Positions 1 to 6,107 of a DNA stretch of 6,107 nt are shown one piece after another. The position numbers were made by a program, and so were the translations under genes. The stretch comes from Myroides sp. (GTDB taxonomy: Bacteria; Bacteroidota; Bacteroidia; Flavobacteriales; Flavobacteriaceae): the NCBI GenBank assembly GCA_018384465.1, contig JAHAYQ010000120.1, forward strand, positions 1 through 6,107, read 5' to 3'. How positions within the stretch are numbered: the stretch's first letter is position 1; every line of letters starts with the position of its first letter. A model generated the notes under the pieces. It was not told where the DNA came from, searched no databases, and saw only the letters and a list, made by a program, of their open reading frames with translations.

Positions 1-734
1 GCTTTACCTAAGGTTCCGGTGATAATGTCTACCCTACCCATAACGTTTTTAGCCTCTAATGTACCTTTACCGGTAGCACCTATAAACCCAGCAGCATGAC
101 ACTCGTCAACCATTACCATGGCGTCGTACTTATCTGCTAAGTCACAAATTTTATCAAGCGGCGCAACCAATCCATCCATAGAGAATACACCATCTGTAAC
201 GATTAATTTAAAACGACGTCCGTCTGCAACAGCTTGTTTTAATTGTGCTTCTAAATCTTCCATATTATTGTTTTCGTAGCGGTAACGCGCTGCTTTACAC
301 AAACGTACTCCGTCAATAATAGAAGCGTGATTCAAACTATCGGAAATAATACAATCTTCGGCACCTAACAATGGTTCAAAAACCCCGCCGTTGGCATCAA
401 ATGCCGCTGCGTACAAAATAGTATCTTCTGTTCCGTAAAAATCAGCTATTTCTTTTTCTAATTGCTTGTGGATGTCTTGTGTTCCACAAATGAAGCGTAC
501 AGATGACATTCCGAAACCATGTGTATCTAAGGTGTCTTTTGCCGCCTGAATTACTTCGGGATGAGAAGACAAACCTAAATAGTTGTTTGCACAAAAATTT
601 AAAACTGTTTCGCCAGTATTAATCGTAATTTCTGCTCCTTGAGGTGAAGTAATAATGCGTTCTTTTTTATACAAACCTCCTTCTTGAATATCTTTCAATT
701 CAGCTTGTAAATGCTCTTTAATTTTTCCGTACAT
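1..734 (-). CDS. kbl: Glycine C-acetyltransferase (2-amino-3-ketobutyrate CoA ligase), N-terminal 244 residues
   Basis: This PLP enzyme of the alpha-oxoamine synthase family cleaves 2-amino-3-ketobutyrate with CoA to glycine and acetyl-CoA, the second step of threonine breakdown after threonine dehydrogenase; it is cytosolic. I translated the strand from ATG at 734-732; the frame is open to the window edge, so the C-terminal part (family length about 400) is missing. Visible landmarks are NFCANNYLGLSSHPEV (about 46-61), FGMSSVRFICGTQDIHK (74-90), FDANGG (112-117), SLNHASIIDG (133-142, with His136 expected to stack on PLP), VTDGVFSMDG (179-188), DECHAAGF (210-217, with Asp210 and His213 expected to contact the cofactor) and GTLGK ending at Lys244. 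Lys244 matches the number of the PLP lysine in E. coli Kbl and is the last complete codon present. It lies 73 bases downstream of the helicase gene on the same strand. No Shine-Dalgarno sequence is visible, as is usual in this phylum. The start matches flavobacterial Kbl proteins as I remember them (MYGKIKEHLQ). No tdh gene is in view. Confidence 0.95.
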   Translation of the reverse strand, partial: MYGKIKEHLQAELKDIQEGGLYKKERIITSPQGAEITINTGETVLNFCANNYLGLSSHPEVIQAAKDTLDTHGFGMSSVRFICGTQDIHKQLEKEIADFYGTEDTILYAAAFDANGGVFEPLLGAEDCIISDSLNHASIIDGVRLCKAARYRYENNNMEDLEAQLKQAVADGRRFKLIVTDGVFSMDGLVAPLDKICDLADKYDAMVMVDECHAAGFIGATGKGTLEAKNVMGRVDIITGTLGK

Positions 735-807
735 AATTTTTATTAATATGTTTAAGTTTTATGATTTTACGAACTTACCACAGCTTAGCACTATTAAAAA
801 ACTGTAT

Positions 808-3800
808 TTACAAATGTATCACTTTTAAATGGTCTTGAATATACAATAGCACCTTTTTTGCAACATTATAACCCATTTCTTCTATAGCTAAGCCGTATTC
901 TTCAATCTGTTTGATGTATTTAGGATGTTCTTCACCTGTTTTGTAATCTATAATAAACGCTGTAGAATTTTTCAAGGCTACACGATCGGGTTTGATGTTT
1001 TGAAACGAATGATGTAGAATAACTCTTTCGGTGTAAATGGTACTTTCTGGATCAAAGAAGATTTGCAAATCTGGGTGTTGCACAATTTCGGTGATTTTAT
1101 CTGTAATTTCTGCTTGGTCATTTGCTGACAAAACACCTGCCGATACGGCTTTTTGTATCGTAAAAGCAATATCTGCTGCTGTATGTATTTCTGCTAGTAG
1201 TTGATGGATTAGATTTCCTTTTTCTATGGCTTTTTGTTGACTACTATCCCACATTATTGCTTCACGTTTAGCAATTTTTATAACCGAAGGATCAATTGAT
1301 TTTTCTACCGACTGAATAATTAACGGTTTTGTCATAATATCTTCACGAGCTACCGAAACTTTCACAGCATTTCCGAAATCGTAACTTAATTCGTCATCGG
1401 TATACTGACCCAAATCTTCTAAATAACTCGCAAAGAAACTTCCCAAAGTATGAGGTAAATTTCCATTATTAGCACGTTTACAACTACTAATTACATACAA
1501 TTGTTCTTCAGCTCGAGTTAACGCTACGTATAATACATTGAGATTATCTAACAACTCTTCTTGCTTTTTTTGTTCGTACAATCGTCGGGCTGTTTCACCG
1601 TACATTTGCACATCATTTTTTAAATCTACTAGAGCTTTAGGAATGGTAAATTGATCGTTTGCTTCCAGATCGACCCAAATTTTATCACGTGATCTTGAAA
1701 AATCCTCATCAGCAAAAGGAAAAATAACCACAGGAAACTCAAGTCCCTTTGCTTTATGAATAGTCATTAAGCGCACAGCATCTTCGTTTTCAGGTGCCGG
1801 AATACTAAGTCGATGATAGTTTTGTTCCCAATAATTTAAGAAATCGGCTATGGTTGATTGATTTTTAACCGTGCGTTCTAAAACCAAATCTAAGAAATAC
1901 TGTACGTACGCTTCGGTTTTTTTGGTGGGTAAAAAAGCAGTTACTAACATTTCTACCGCCACGTATAAATTGCTTTTACGAAGTGCATCAAAGTTAATGG
2001 TTATACCAATTGTCTTTAAATAATCTTGAAAATAAGCTTCACTGTTTATTTCAATTCCTTTGTAAATAAGATCGTGCACTGGCACTTCATCGGTTAAATA
2101 CCTACCTACATAATATAAAATCAGCGCTTTTGCTTCTTTGTCTTCATTGTTTTTTAAAAATCTTAGCAGGTTTAACAACAATTGTACTTCAGCTGCATTA
2201 TTGATTAACAAAGTTTCTGACGATAAAATACGAATGCCCTTTTTTGTAAGATGATCTGCTACTTTTACTCCATCTTTACTTTTACGAGTTAACACAACGA
2301 TATCCCGCAACAGAAAGCCTTGCGCCAACACCTTTTCTATAGTTTGTAATACCGCATCTAAATATAAATCATCTTTAGTAACCTCATCGTCTGTCAGCAA
2401 GTTTTGATCTAAAAAAGAAATATTTACAAACCCACCTGTTTTAGAATTGATGTTTTGATAAGAATAATTTTCGTACAAGTCTTGATACGGTGCATAGTGA
2501 AACTTTGATGCCAAATATTTAAAAATTCCGTTGTTAAAATCGATCACTTGAGAAAAACTGCGGTAGTTGGTACCCAAGCTTACTGTGGCTTTAGATGGGT
2601 TAGAAAAAGGATTGCTGCCCGAACTTAAATCCATAAATTGTTCTGCCTTACCACCTCGCCAACGATAAATAGCTTGTTTGGGATCTCCAACAATCATTAA
2701 GGATCCTTCTTTACCAAAATCGTCCTGACCAGATAAAGCGTTATCAATTAAAGGCACTAAATTAAGCCATTGCATTTCGGAGGTATCTTGAAATTCATCG
2801 ATAAAGAAATGCCGGTATTTTTCGCCTAATCGTTCATAAATAAATGGCGCCGGCTGATTTTTTAGCTCTTCGTAAATAATGCGATTAAATTGGGAAATGG
2901 ATACAATTTGTTGTTCATCCTGAATCCGTTTTATTTCGTTACTAATAGTATTGAGAAGTGACAACGGCACTAAGTTTTTCAGAAAGGCTTCGTAAAAGTA
3001 AATTTTTCCAAACAGCGGATAGATTTTTTTTGTTAGATCTAACAAATCAGGAAGTAACTGCTCTATCTGTTCACGATCTTTTGCTGTTTTATTGATTTTA
3101 ACATCGTCAGCTTCGTAATATTTTTTATTGGCATTATTAAAATTCCCATCAACAATACTCATTAAATGTTTAGGGAAATAGCCACCACTGAACGATTTAT
3201 TGTCGATACCATTCGTCTCAAGTAACTGCAATACCTTTTGTGCCATTAAAACAGTTTGCGCTTTTAATTGATGGATTTGATCTTGCAACCAATTTTTTAG
3301 CGATAAAAAAGTACCCATTTCTATTTGCTCAAAAGCTTCTAATTCTTGCTTGTTGTTTTCGTTTAGCAACAATCGACCAATTTCCATTAATTCGTTGGTA
3401 ACATCCCAACTTTTATCATCATCAGCTTTGCTTATAGAAAAATCGACCAATAGTTTGGTTAGTTCATCATCTACACCTGCCTTGGCTATAACAGCATCAA
3501 CCGCTTCTTGTAACAAGGCTTCGGTATCTAACGAAACCTCAAAATGAAATGGCAAATTCAAATCAAATGCAAAAGAACGAATTACTTTATGGGTAAATTT
3601 ATCGATGGTTGAAATATCAAAACCAGCATAATTATGAATAATGCTTTTTAAAATCTTTTTTGATTTTTCGCGAATGTAGGCTTCCGTAAATGAAGTCTCA
3701 GCCACAATTTGTTCCAAAAGTTGATACTCTTTTTTAGGGATATCGTTTAATGTAAACGCATAAATACACGAAACAATGCGCGATTTCATTTCGTTTACGG

Positions 3801-3951
3801 CTTTATTGGTAAAAGTAATAGCAAGCACCTTTTGATAGGCATCGTCTTTATTAGAATATCCTAACAAAATTTTTAAATATTCTTTTACTAAAGTATGTGT
3901 TTTTCCTGCACCTGCCGAAGCATTATAAATGGTAAAAGCTGTTTTTTCCAA
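808..3951 (-). CDS. addA: UvrD/RecB-family helicase with C-terminal PD-(D/E)XK nuclease domain (AddA-like)
   Basis: Predicted ATP-driven superfamily 1 DNA helicase fused to a nuclease, the architecture of AddA in the AddAB (RexAB) complex, which processes double-strand ends for RecA-dependent repair. Helicase motifs occur in order: Walker A ASAGAGKT (11-18), Ia ITFTNKAVNEM (45-55), STIDKF (114-119), Walker B DEFQD (385-389), III VGDPKQAIYRWRGG (421-434), IV GTNYRS (460-465), V LMTIHKAKGLEFP (728-740) and VI LYVALTRAEE (807-816). The nuclease domain shows GNLIH (912-916), PDRV with Asp989, DYKTG (1002-1006, Asp1002 and Lys1004) and QIEEYG (1015-1020), so both activities look intact. At 1047 residues it has a normal AddA length. 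The start is TTG at 3951-3949: an in-frame TAA sits at 3960-3958, and the next Met (residue 55) lies beyond Walker A. No AddB gene is adjacent, so the symbol rests on domain architecture. It could instead be named as an unassigned RecB-like exonuclease subunit. Confidence 0.93.
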   Translation of the reverse strand: MEKTAFTIYNASAGAGKTHTLVKEYLKILLGYSNKDDAYQKVLAITFTNKAVNEMKSRIVSCIYAFTLNDIPKKEYQLLEQIVAETSFTEAYIREKSKKILKSIIHNYAGFDISTIDKFTHKVIRSFAFDLNLPFHFEVSLDTEALLQEAVDAVIAKAGVDDELTKLLVDFSISKADDDKSWDVTNELMEIGRLLLNENNKQELEAFEQIEMGTFLSLKNWLQDQIHQLKAQTVLMAQKVLQLLETNGIDNKSFSGGYFPKHLMSIVDGNFNNANKKYYEADDVKINKTAKDREQIEQLLPDLLDLTKKIYPLFGKIYFYEAFLKNLVPLSLLNTISNEIKRIQDEQQIVSISQFNRIIYEELKNQPAPFIYERLGEKYRHFFIDEFQDTSEMQWLNLVPLIDNALSGQDDFGKEGSLMIVGDPKQAIYRWRGGKAEQFMDLSSGSNPFSNPSKATVSLGTNYRSFSQVIDFNNGIFKYLASKFHYAPYQDLYENYSYQNINSKTGGFVNISFLDQNLLTDDEVTKDDLYLDAVLQTIEKVLAQGFLLRDIVVLTRKSKDGVKVADHLTKKGIRILSSETLLINNAAEVQLLLNLLRFLKNNEDKEAKALILYYVGRYLTDEVPVHDLIYKGIEINSEAYFQDYLKTIGITINFDALRKSNLYVAVEMLVTAFLPTKKTEAYVQYFLDLVLERTVKNQSTIADFLNYWEQNYHRLSIPAPENEDAVRLMTIHKAKGLEFPVVIFPFADEDFSRSRDKIWVDLEANDQFTIPKALVDLKNDVQMYGETARRLYEQKKQEELLDNLNVLYVALTRAEEQLYVISSCKRANNGNLPHTLGSFFASYLEDLGQYTDDELSYDFGNAVKVSVAREDIMTKPLIIQSVEKSIDPSVIKIAKREAIMWDSSQQKAIEKGNLIHQLLAEIHTAADIAFTIQKAVSAGVLSANDQAEITDKITEIVQHPDLQIFFDPESTIYTERVILHHSFQNIKPDRVALKNSTAFIIDYKTGEEHPKYIKQIEEYGLAIEEMGYNVAKKVLLYIQDHLKVIHL
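811..818 (-). promoter_or_regulatory. Candidate -7 promoter element for kbl
   Basis: On the minus strand these bases read TACATTTG, an exact match to the Bacteroidota -7 consensus TAnnTTTG. They lie in the last codons of the helicase gene, 77 bases before the kbl ATG. The partner -33 TTTG is not convincing: the nearest TTG on this strand is about 25 bases upstream, slightly beyond the usual 17-23. If real, it would let kbl be transcribed independently of the helicase. Called from one motif only. Confidence 0.28.
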
Positions 3952-3960
3952 AGGGTTTTA

Positions 3961-4331
3961 ATTTTGCTTACAAGTTATATTTTTTTTATGACAAAAGTGT
4001 CGTCGCAAAACAGAAAGTAATCCACAACATCCATAAATTCCAAAACCTGAGTTCGATTCTTCTCTTGGATTCATACCATTGATTATTAGACTTATAAGCA
4101 ACAAAAAATTATATTTTTATAAATTTCCCAATAAATGGCAACCTACTTCGCCTTTTTTAGTCGATATAACCCGCTATTTCTTCCTAAAAAACACTCGTAT
4201 CTTACTCATTTATTGAAATATGAATCTCAATTTTATAATCAAGCTCAGGTTTAAAGAAGATTTATTTTTATGATATGGCTATTTTTTGTAAATTTGAAAG
4301 AAAATAATACTAACCTTAAAATAATATAATT
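3961..4331. other. Intergenic region between the divergent helicase and superoxide dismutase genes
   Basis: No confident gene is present. The right end carries the sod promoter element and an A/T-rich leader. The left half (about 3975-4075) is less A/T-rich than the rest, and all three minus-strand frames stay open for roughly 28-38 codons, ending at different stops; one (4070-3978, with stop 3977-3975) has a protein-like composition, but I recognise no family. A weak hairpin, GACA-AAAG-TGTC, lies near 3990-4001; it lacks the G/C-rich stem of a terminator. A 39-codon ATG frame runs on the plus strand at 4135-4254, without support. No AddB-like nuclease remnant was recognised. Confidence 0.6.
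4289..4296 (+). promoter_or_regulatory. Probable -7 promoter element of the superoxide dismutase gene
   Basis: TAAATTTG matches the Bacteroidota primary sigma -7 consensus TAnnTTTG exactly and lies 35 bases before the sod ATG, which predicts an A/T-rich 5' leader of about 25-30 bases. The -33 element is weak: only T-rich sequence without an exact TTTG is found about 20 bases upstream (near 4265-4272). I saw no clear operator for an oxidative-stress regulator. Confidence 0.6.
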
Positions 4332-4937
4332 ATGGCTTTCGAATTACCAAAATTATCCTATTCTTATGATGCTTTAGAGCCTCATATCGACGCAAGAACA
4401 ATGGAAATTCATTACTCTAAACACCATCAAGCATACACTACCAATTTAAACGCAGCAATTGAAGGAACTGATTTAGCAGGAAAATCTATTGAAGATATTT
4501 TAACTTCTTTAGACTTAAACAACAAAGCTGTTCGCAATAACGGTGGTGGTTTTTACAACCACAACTTATTTTGGGAAGTTATGGCGCCTAACGCTGGTGG
4601 TGAGCCAACTGGCGAATTAGCTACTGCAATTAATGAAGCTTTTGGAAGTTTTGAAGCTTTTAAAGATGCTTTTTCTAAAGCTGGTGCTACACAATTTGGT
4701 TCTGGTTGGGCTTGGTTATGTGTTAAAAACGGTAAGTTAGAAGTTTGTGCTACTGCAAACCAAGACAATCCTTTAATGCCAGGAATTGGGTGTGAAGGCA
4801 CACCTATTTTAGGTTTAGATGTTTGGGAGCATGCTTACTACTTAAACTACCAAAACCGCAGACCTGACTACATTAACGCATTTTTTAATGTTGTAAATTG
4901 GGATGTTGTTGCTAAAAAATATGCTGAGGCTAAATAA
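4332..4937 (+). CDS. sodA: Superoxide dismutase, Fe/Mn family (Mn-like active site)
   Basis: Dismutates superoxide to oxygen and hydrogen peroxide, protecting iron-sulfur and other targets; no signal peptide is visible, so it should be cytosolic. The 201-residue protein is full length for the family. The four metal ligands are expected at His27 (EIHYSKHHQAY), His77 (GGGFYNHNLFW), Asp163 and His167; the last two lie in the family signature DVWEHAYY (163-170). Tyr35 and the tryptophans of GSGWAWL (123-129) are present. Metal preference: the residue before FYNH is Gly73, and a Gln is at 144 in TANQDNP. This is the arrangement of Mn enzymes, while Fe enzymes carry the active-site Gln at the position of Gly73. 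Some Bacteroidota enzymes accept either metal, so this is an inference. The gene is alone on its strand, with its own upstream promoter element and a terminator 17 bases after the stop. The ATG is preceded by A/T-rich sequence without a Shine-Dalgarno motif. If the metal is not Mn, the name sodB or sodF would apply. Confidence 0.97.
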   Translation: MAFELPKLSYSYDALEPHIDARTMEIHYSKHHQAYTTNLNAAIEGTDLAGKSIEDILTSLDLNNKAVRNNGGGFYNHNLFWEVMAPNAGGEPTGELATAINEAFGSFEAFKDAFSKAGATQFGSGWAWLCVKNGKLEVCATANQDNPLMPGIGCEGTPILGLDVWEHAYYLNYQNRRPDYINAFFNVVNWDVVAKKYAEAK

Positions 4938-4954
4938 TAATTAAATTTAGTGTT

Positions 4955-4987
4955 ATAAAATCGCCTCTCGGGGCGATTTTATTTTTT
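4955..4987 (+). terminator. Intrinsic terminator after superoxide dismutase, probably bidirectional
   Basis: ATAAAATCGCC (4955-4965) pairs perfectly with GGCGATTTTAT (4972-4982), giving an 11-bp stem around a six-base loop, TCTCGG. It is followed on the plus strand by a run of six T (4982-4987). It starts 17 bases after the sod stop codon. Its right arm overlaps the stop codon (4979-4981) of the convergent minus-strand gene. Read on the minus strand, the same stem ends in TTTTAT, so it may stop that transcript too. Confidence 0.9.
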
Positions 4988-5596
4988 AGATAAGATTTCT
5001 TTTAAACTTTCTACTACTTGGTTGTGACCGTATTCTCCAAAAAAAGCAGCGTATTTATCTTTGTTAATGATTGCGAAACTACCACAATCGTAATGGTAGT
5101 TAAAGAATAAATTTTCTATTAATGCATTAGGATCTTTTTTCCAATCATAATCACTTATCGTTTCAATACCTTCTTTGTTTTTATAAATTCTTAATACATT
5201 AACATTCGCAACTTTTTTTACTTTCTTTTGTAATTCCTTATTCCATTGAATTTTGCTTTTACGAGTTGCTGTTCCACTAGAATTACAAGGGTCTTTTCCT
5301 GGATAATAATAGATTATTAAAGGTTTATCGGGGTCTAGATTCAAATTAAGCTTTTCATTTAACGTCTTGAATAAATTTGCTGAATCGCTTAACGAACCTT
5401 TCTCGCCTCTGTTGTAACGATACATTAACTTAAAAGCTTTTAATGAATCGTTCTCAACATAATAATATTGCTGCTTATCGAGAAGAAATTTATCAAACGT
5501 AGGCTTGTCTATTTTATTATTATCAACATCATAATACGTTTGCGCACTTACTGTGTTTTGAAGGATCAATACAAATAAGAATAATAGTTTTTTCAT
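4979..5596 (-). CDS. Small exported protein of unknown function
   Basis: I do not recognise the family. From ATG at 5596-5594 it encodes 205 residues beginning with a clear Sec signal peptide: MKK, a hydrophobic core (4-12) and a likely cleavage after VSA (18) before Gln19. This implies a mature periplasmic or secreted protein of about 187 residues. There is no lipobox Cys, no further membrane helix and no evident type IX secretion tail. The mature part is rich in Lys, Asn and Tyr and has only two cysteines, Cys104 (YPGKDPCNSSG, after the strand-like KPLIIYYY) and Cys171 (HYDCGSF), which could form a disulfide. The segment around 91-108 and the end (CGSFAIINKDKYAAFFGEYG, then a helix) vaguely suggest a thioredoxin-like fold, but there is no CXXC. 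The start is uncertain: ATG at 5620-5618 would add eight residues and has an AGGTGG seven bases upstream (5633-5628), unusual for this phylum; the frame also extends to a GTG at 5641. It converges with sod and diverges from the EEP-family gene. No promoter was found. Confidence 0.85.
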   Translation of the reverse strand: MKKLLFLFVLILQNTVSAQTYYDVDNNKIDKPTFDKFLLDKQQYYYVENDSLKAFKLMYRYNRGEKGSLSDSANLFKTLNEKLNLNLDPDKPLIIYYYPGKDPCNSSGTATRKSKIQWNKELQKKVKKVANVNVLRIYKNKEGIETISDYDWKKDPNALIENLFFNYHYDCGSFAIINKDKYAAFFGEYGHNQVVESLKEILSKK

Positions 5597-5772
5597 ATAG
5601 TTTCTTTTTACTAAAATCATAAAAATTCCACCTAACAACACGTATTAGCTTAAAAAAATTCATCGAAGCATATCGTTTTCTTCATTTTAAAACCTTAGAT
5701 TTACTTTTAGAAAAACAACAAACAACACCTTAACAATAAAGCTTTAACAACTGAATATCGTTAAAAATTTAG

Positions 5773-6107
5773 ATGGAAACTGTTTATTATATTTTATCTG
5801 GGCTGTTAATTTTTGCATCATTGATACCATTGGTGCAAGACCAACATTGGTTTTTCCGGATATTTGATTTCGGAAAAGTGCAAATTTTAGTATTGCAATG
5901 CCTGGTGGTAATTATGGGTTTTATATGGGTGCCTATAAATACGTTATTTTACATTAGTCAGGCTGCATTATTATGTTGTATGGCTTACGAACTGTATTTA
6001 TTAATTCCTTACACACCGCTTTACAAAATTGAAAAGAAAGTTAAAACTGCTCGGTCTTCTCGGAGCATTAAAATCATTTCTACCAATATTTATCAATTTA
6101 ATAAGGA
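5773..6107 (+). CDS. Membrane-anchored endonuclease/exonuclease/phosphatase family protein, N-terminal part
   Basis: The frame opens with ATG at 5773 and is uninterrupted to the window edge, giving 111 complete codons of a longer protein. The N-terminus holds three likely membrane helices (about residues 4-21, 36-53 and 56-79) with the polar loop QDQHWFFRIFDFGK between the first two. A basic linker follows (KIEKKVKTARSSRS, 85-98), and then IKIISTNIYQFN (99-110). This last segment resembles the first strand of the EEP fold, where the Asn (here Asn105) helps bind the catalytic metal. Membrane proteins with a few N-terminal helices and a C-terminal EEP domain, of the YafD type, are common in Bacteroidota; their substrates are mostly unknown. 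The catalytic Glu, Asp and His motifs would lie beyond the window, so activity cannot be judged. No Shine-Dalgarno sequence precedes the ATG. It diverges from the exported-protein gene across a 176-base A/T-rich spacer. Confidence 0.8.
   Translation, partial: METVYYILSGLLIFASLIPLVQDQHWFFRIFDFGKVQILVLQCLVVIMGFIWVPINTLFYISQAALLCCMAYELYLLIPYTPLYKIEKKVKTARSSRSIKIISTNIYQFNK

Noticed and set aside
978..1169. Open frame on the minus strand inside the helicase gene, plus similar ones at 3350-3547 (+) and 4553-4801 (-)
   Set aside because: They overlap well-supported conserved genes in another frame and show no family features of their own.
3971..3996. Possible helicase promoter (TTTTG and TATAACTTG on the minus strand)
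   Set aside because: The two elements are only about 12 bases apart and the -7 part does not match TAnnTTTG well.
4045..4080. tRNA-like TTCGATTC followed by a CCA downstream, suggesting a tRNA fragment or attachment site
   Set aside because: The five-base arms beside the loop do not pair beyond two or three positions, the CCA is at the wrong distance, and no anticodon or D arm can be drawn upstream.
4135..4254. 39-codon plus-strand ORF starting MATYFAFFSR upstream of sod
   Set aside because: No recognisable motif, no clear promoter, no ribosome binding site, and a length expected by chance in A/T-rich spacer.
5690..5772. Repeated TTAAC/TTAACAA words and a near-match TACTTTTA before the EEP-family gene
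   Set aside because: Short, A/T-rich and without regular spacing; the promoter match is inexact and lacks a -33 partner.

Overview
The window reads as chromosomal DNA of a member of the Bacteroidota, most likely the family Flavobacteriaceae. The support is a low G+C composition, starts without Shine-Dalgarno sequences behind A/T-rich leaders, matches to the Bacteroidota -7 promoter element TAnnTTTG, and protein families whose sequences look flavobacterial. Genus is not resolved. This is an ordinary housekeeping segment: no mobile element, CRISPR array, rRNA or convincing tRNA was found.

Layout from left to right. (1) 1-734, minus strand: the first 244 codons of kbl, glycine C-acetyltransferase (2-amino-3-ketobutyrate CoA ligase), cut by the window edge just after its PLP-binding lysine. 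(2) 808-3951, minus strand: a 1047-residue UvrD/RecB-type helicase with a C-terminal PD-(D/E)XK nuclease domain, the architecture of AddA, starting at a TTG codon. (3) 3961-4331: a gap of about 370 bases without a confident gene; it ends in the promoter of the next gene. (4) 4332-4937, plus strand: an iron/manganese superoxide dismutase, Mn-like by its active-site residues. (5) 4955-4987: a strong intrinsic terminator shared by two converging genes. (6) 4979-5596, minus strand: a small exported protein of unknown function with two cysteines. (7) 5773 to the right edge, plus strand: the start of a membrane-anchored endonuclease/exonuclease/phosphatase family protein.

The genes do not form a single pathway. 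The helicase-nuclease and kbl lie in the same direction 73 bases apart and could be cotranscribed, but DNA end processing and threonine catabolism share no evident function. Superoxide dismutase is monocistronic, with its own promoter and terminator. The exported protein and the EEP-family gene diverge from a 176-base spacer. The points most worth a second look are the TTG start of the helicase, the absence of an adjacent AddB partner, the terminator stem that contains the stop codon of the opposing gene, and the unrecognised secreted protein.
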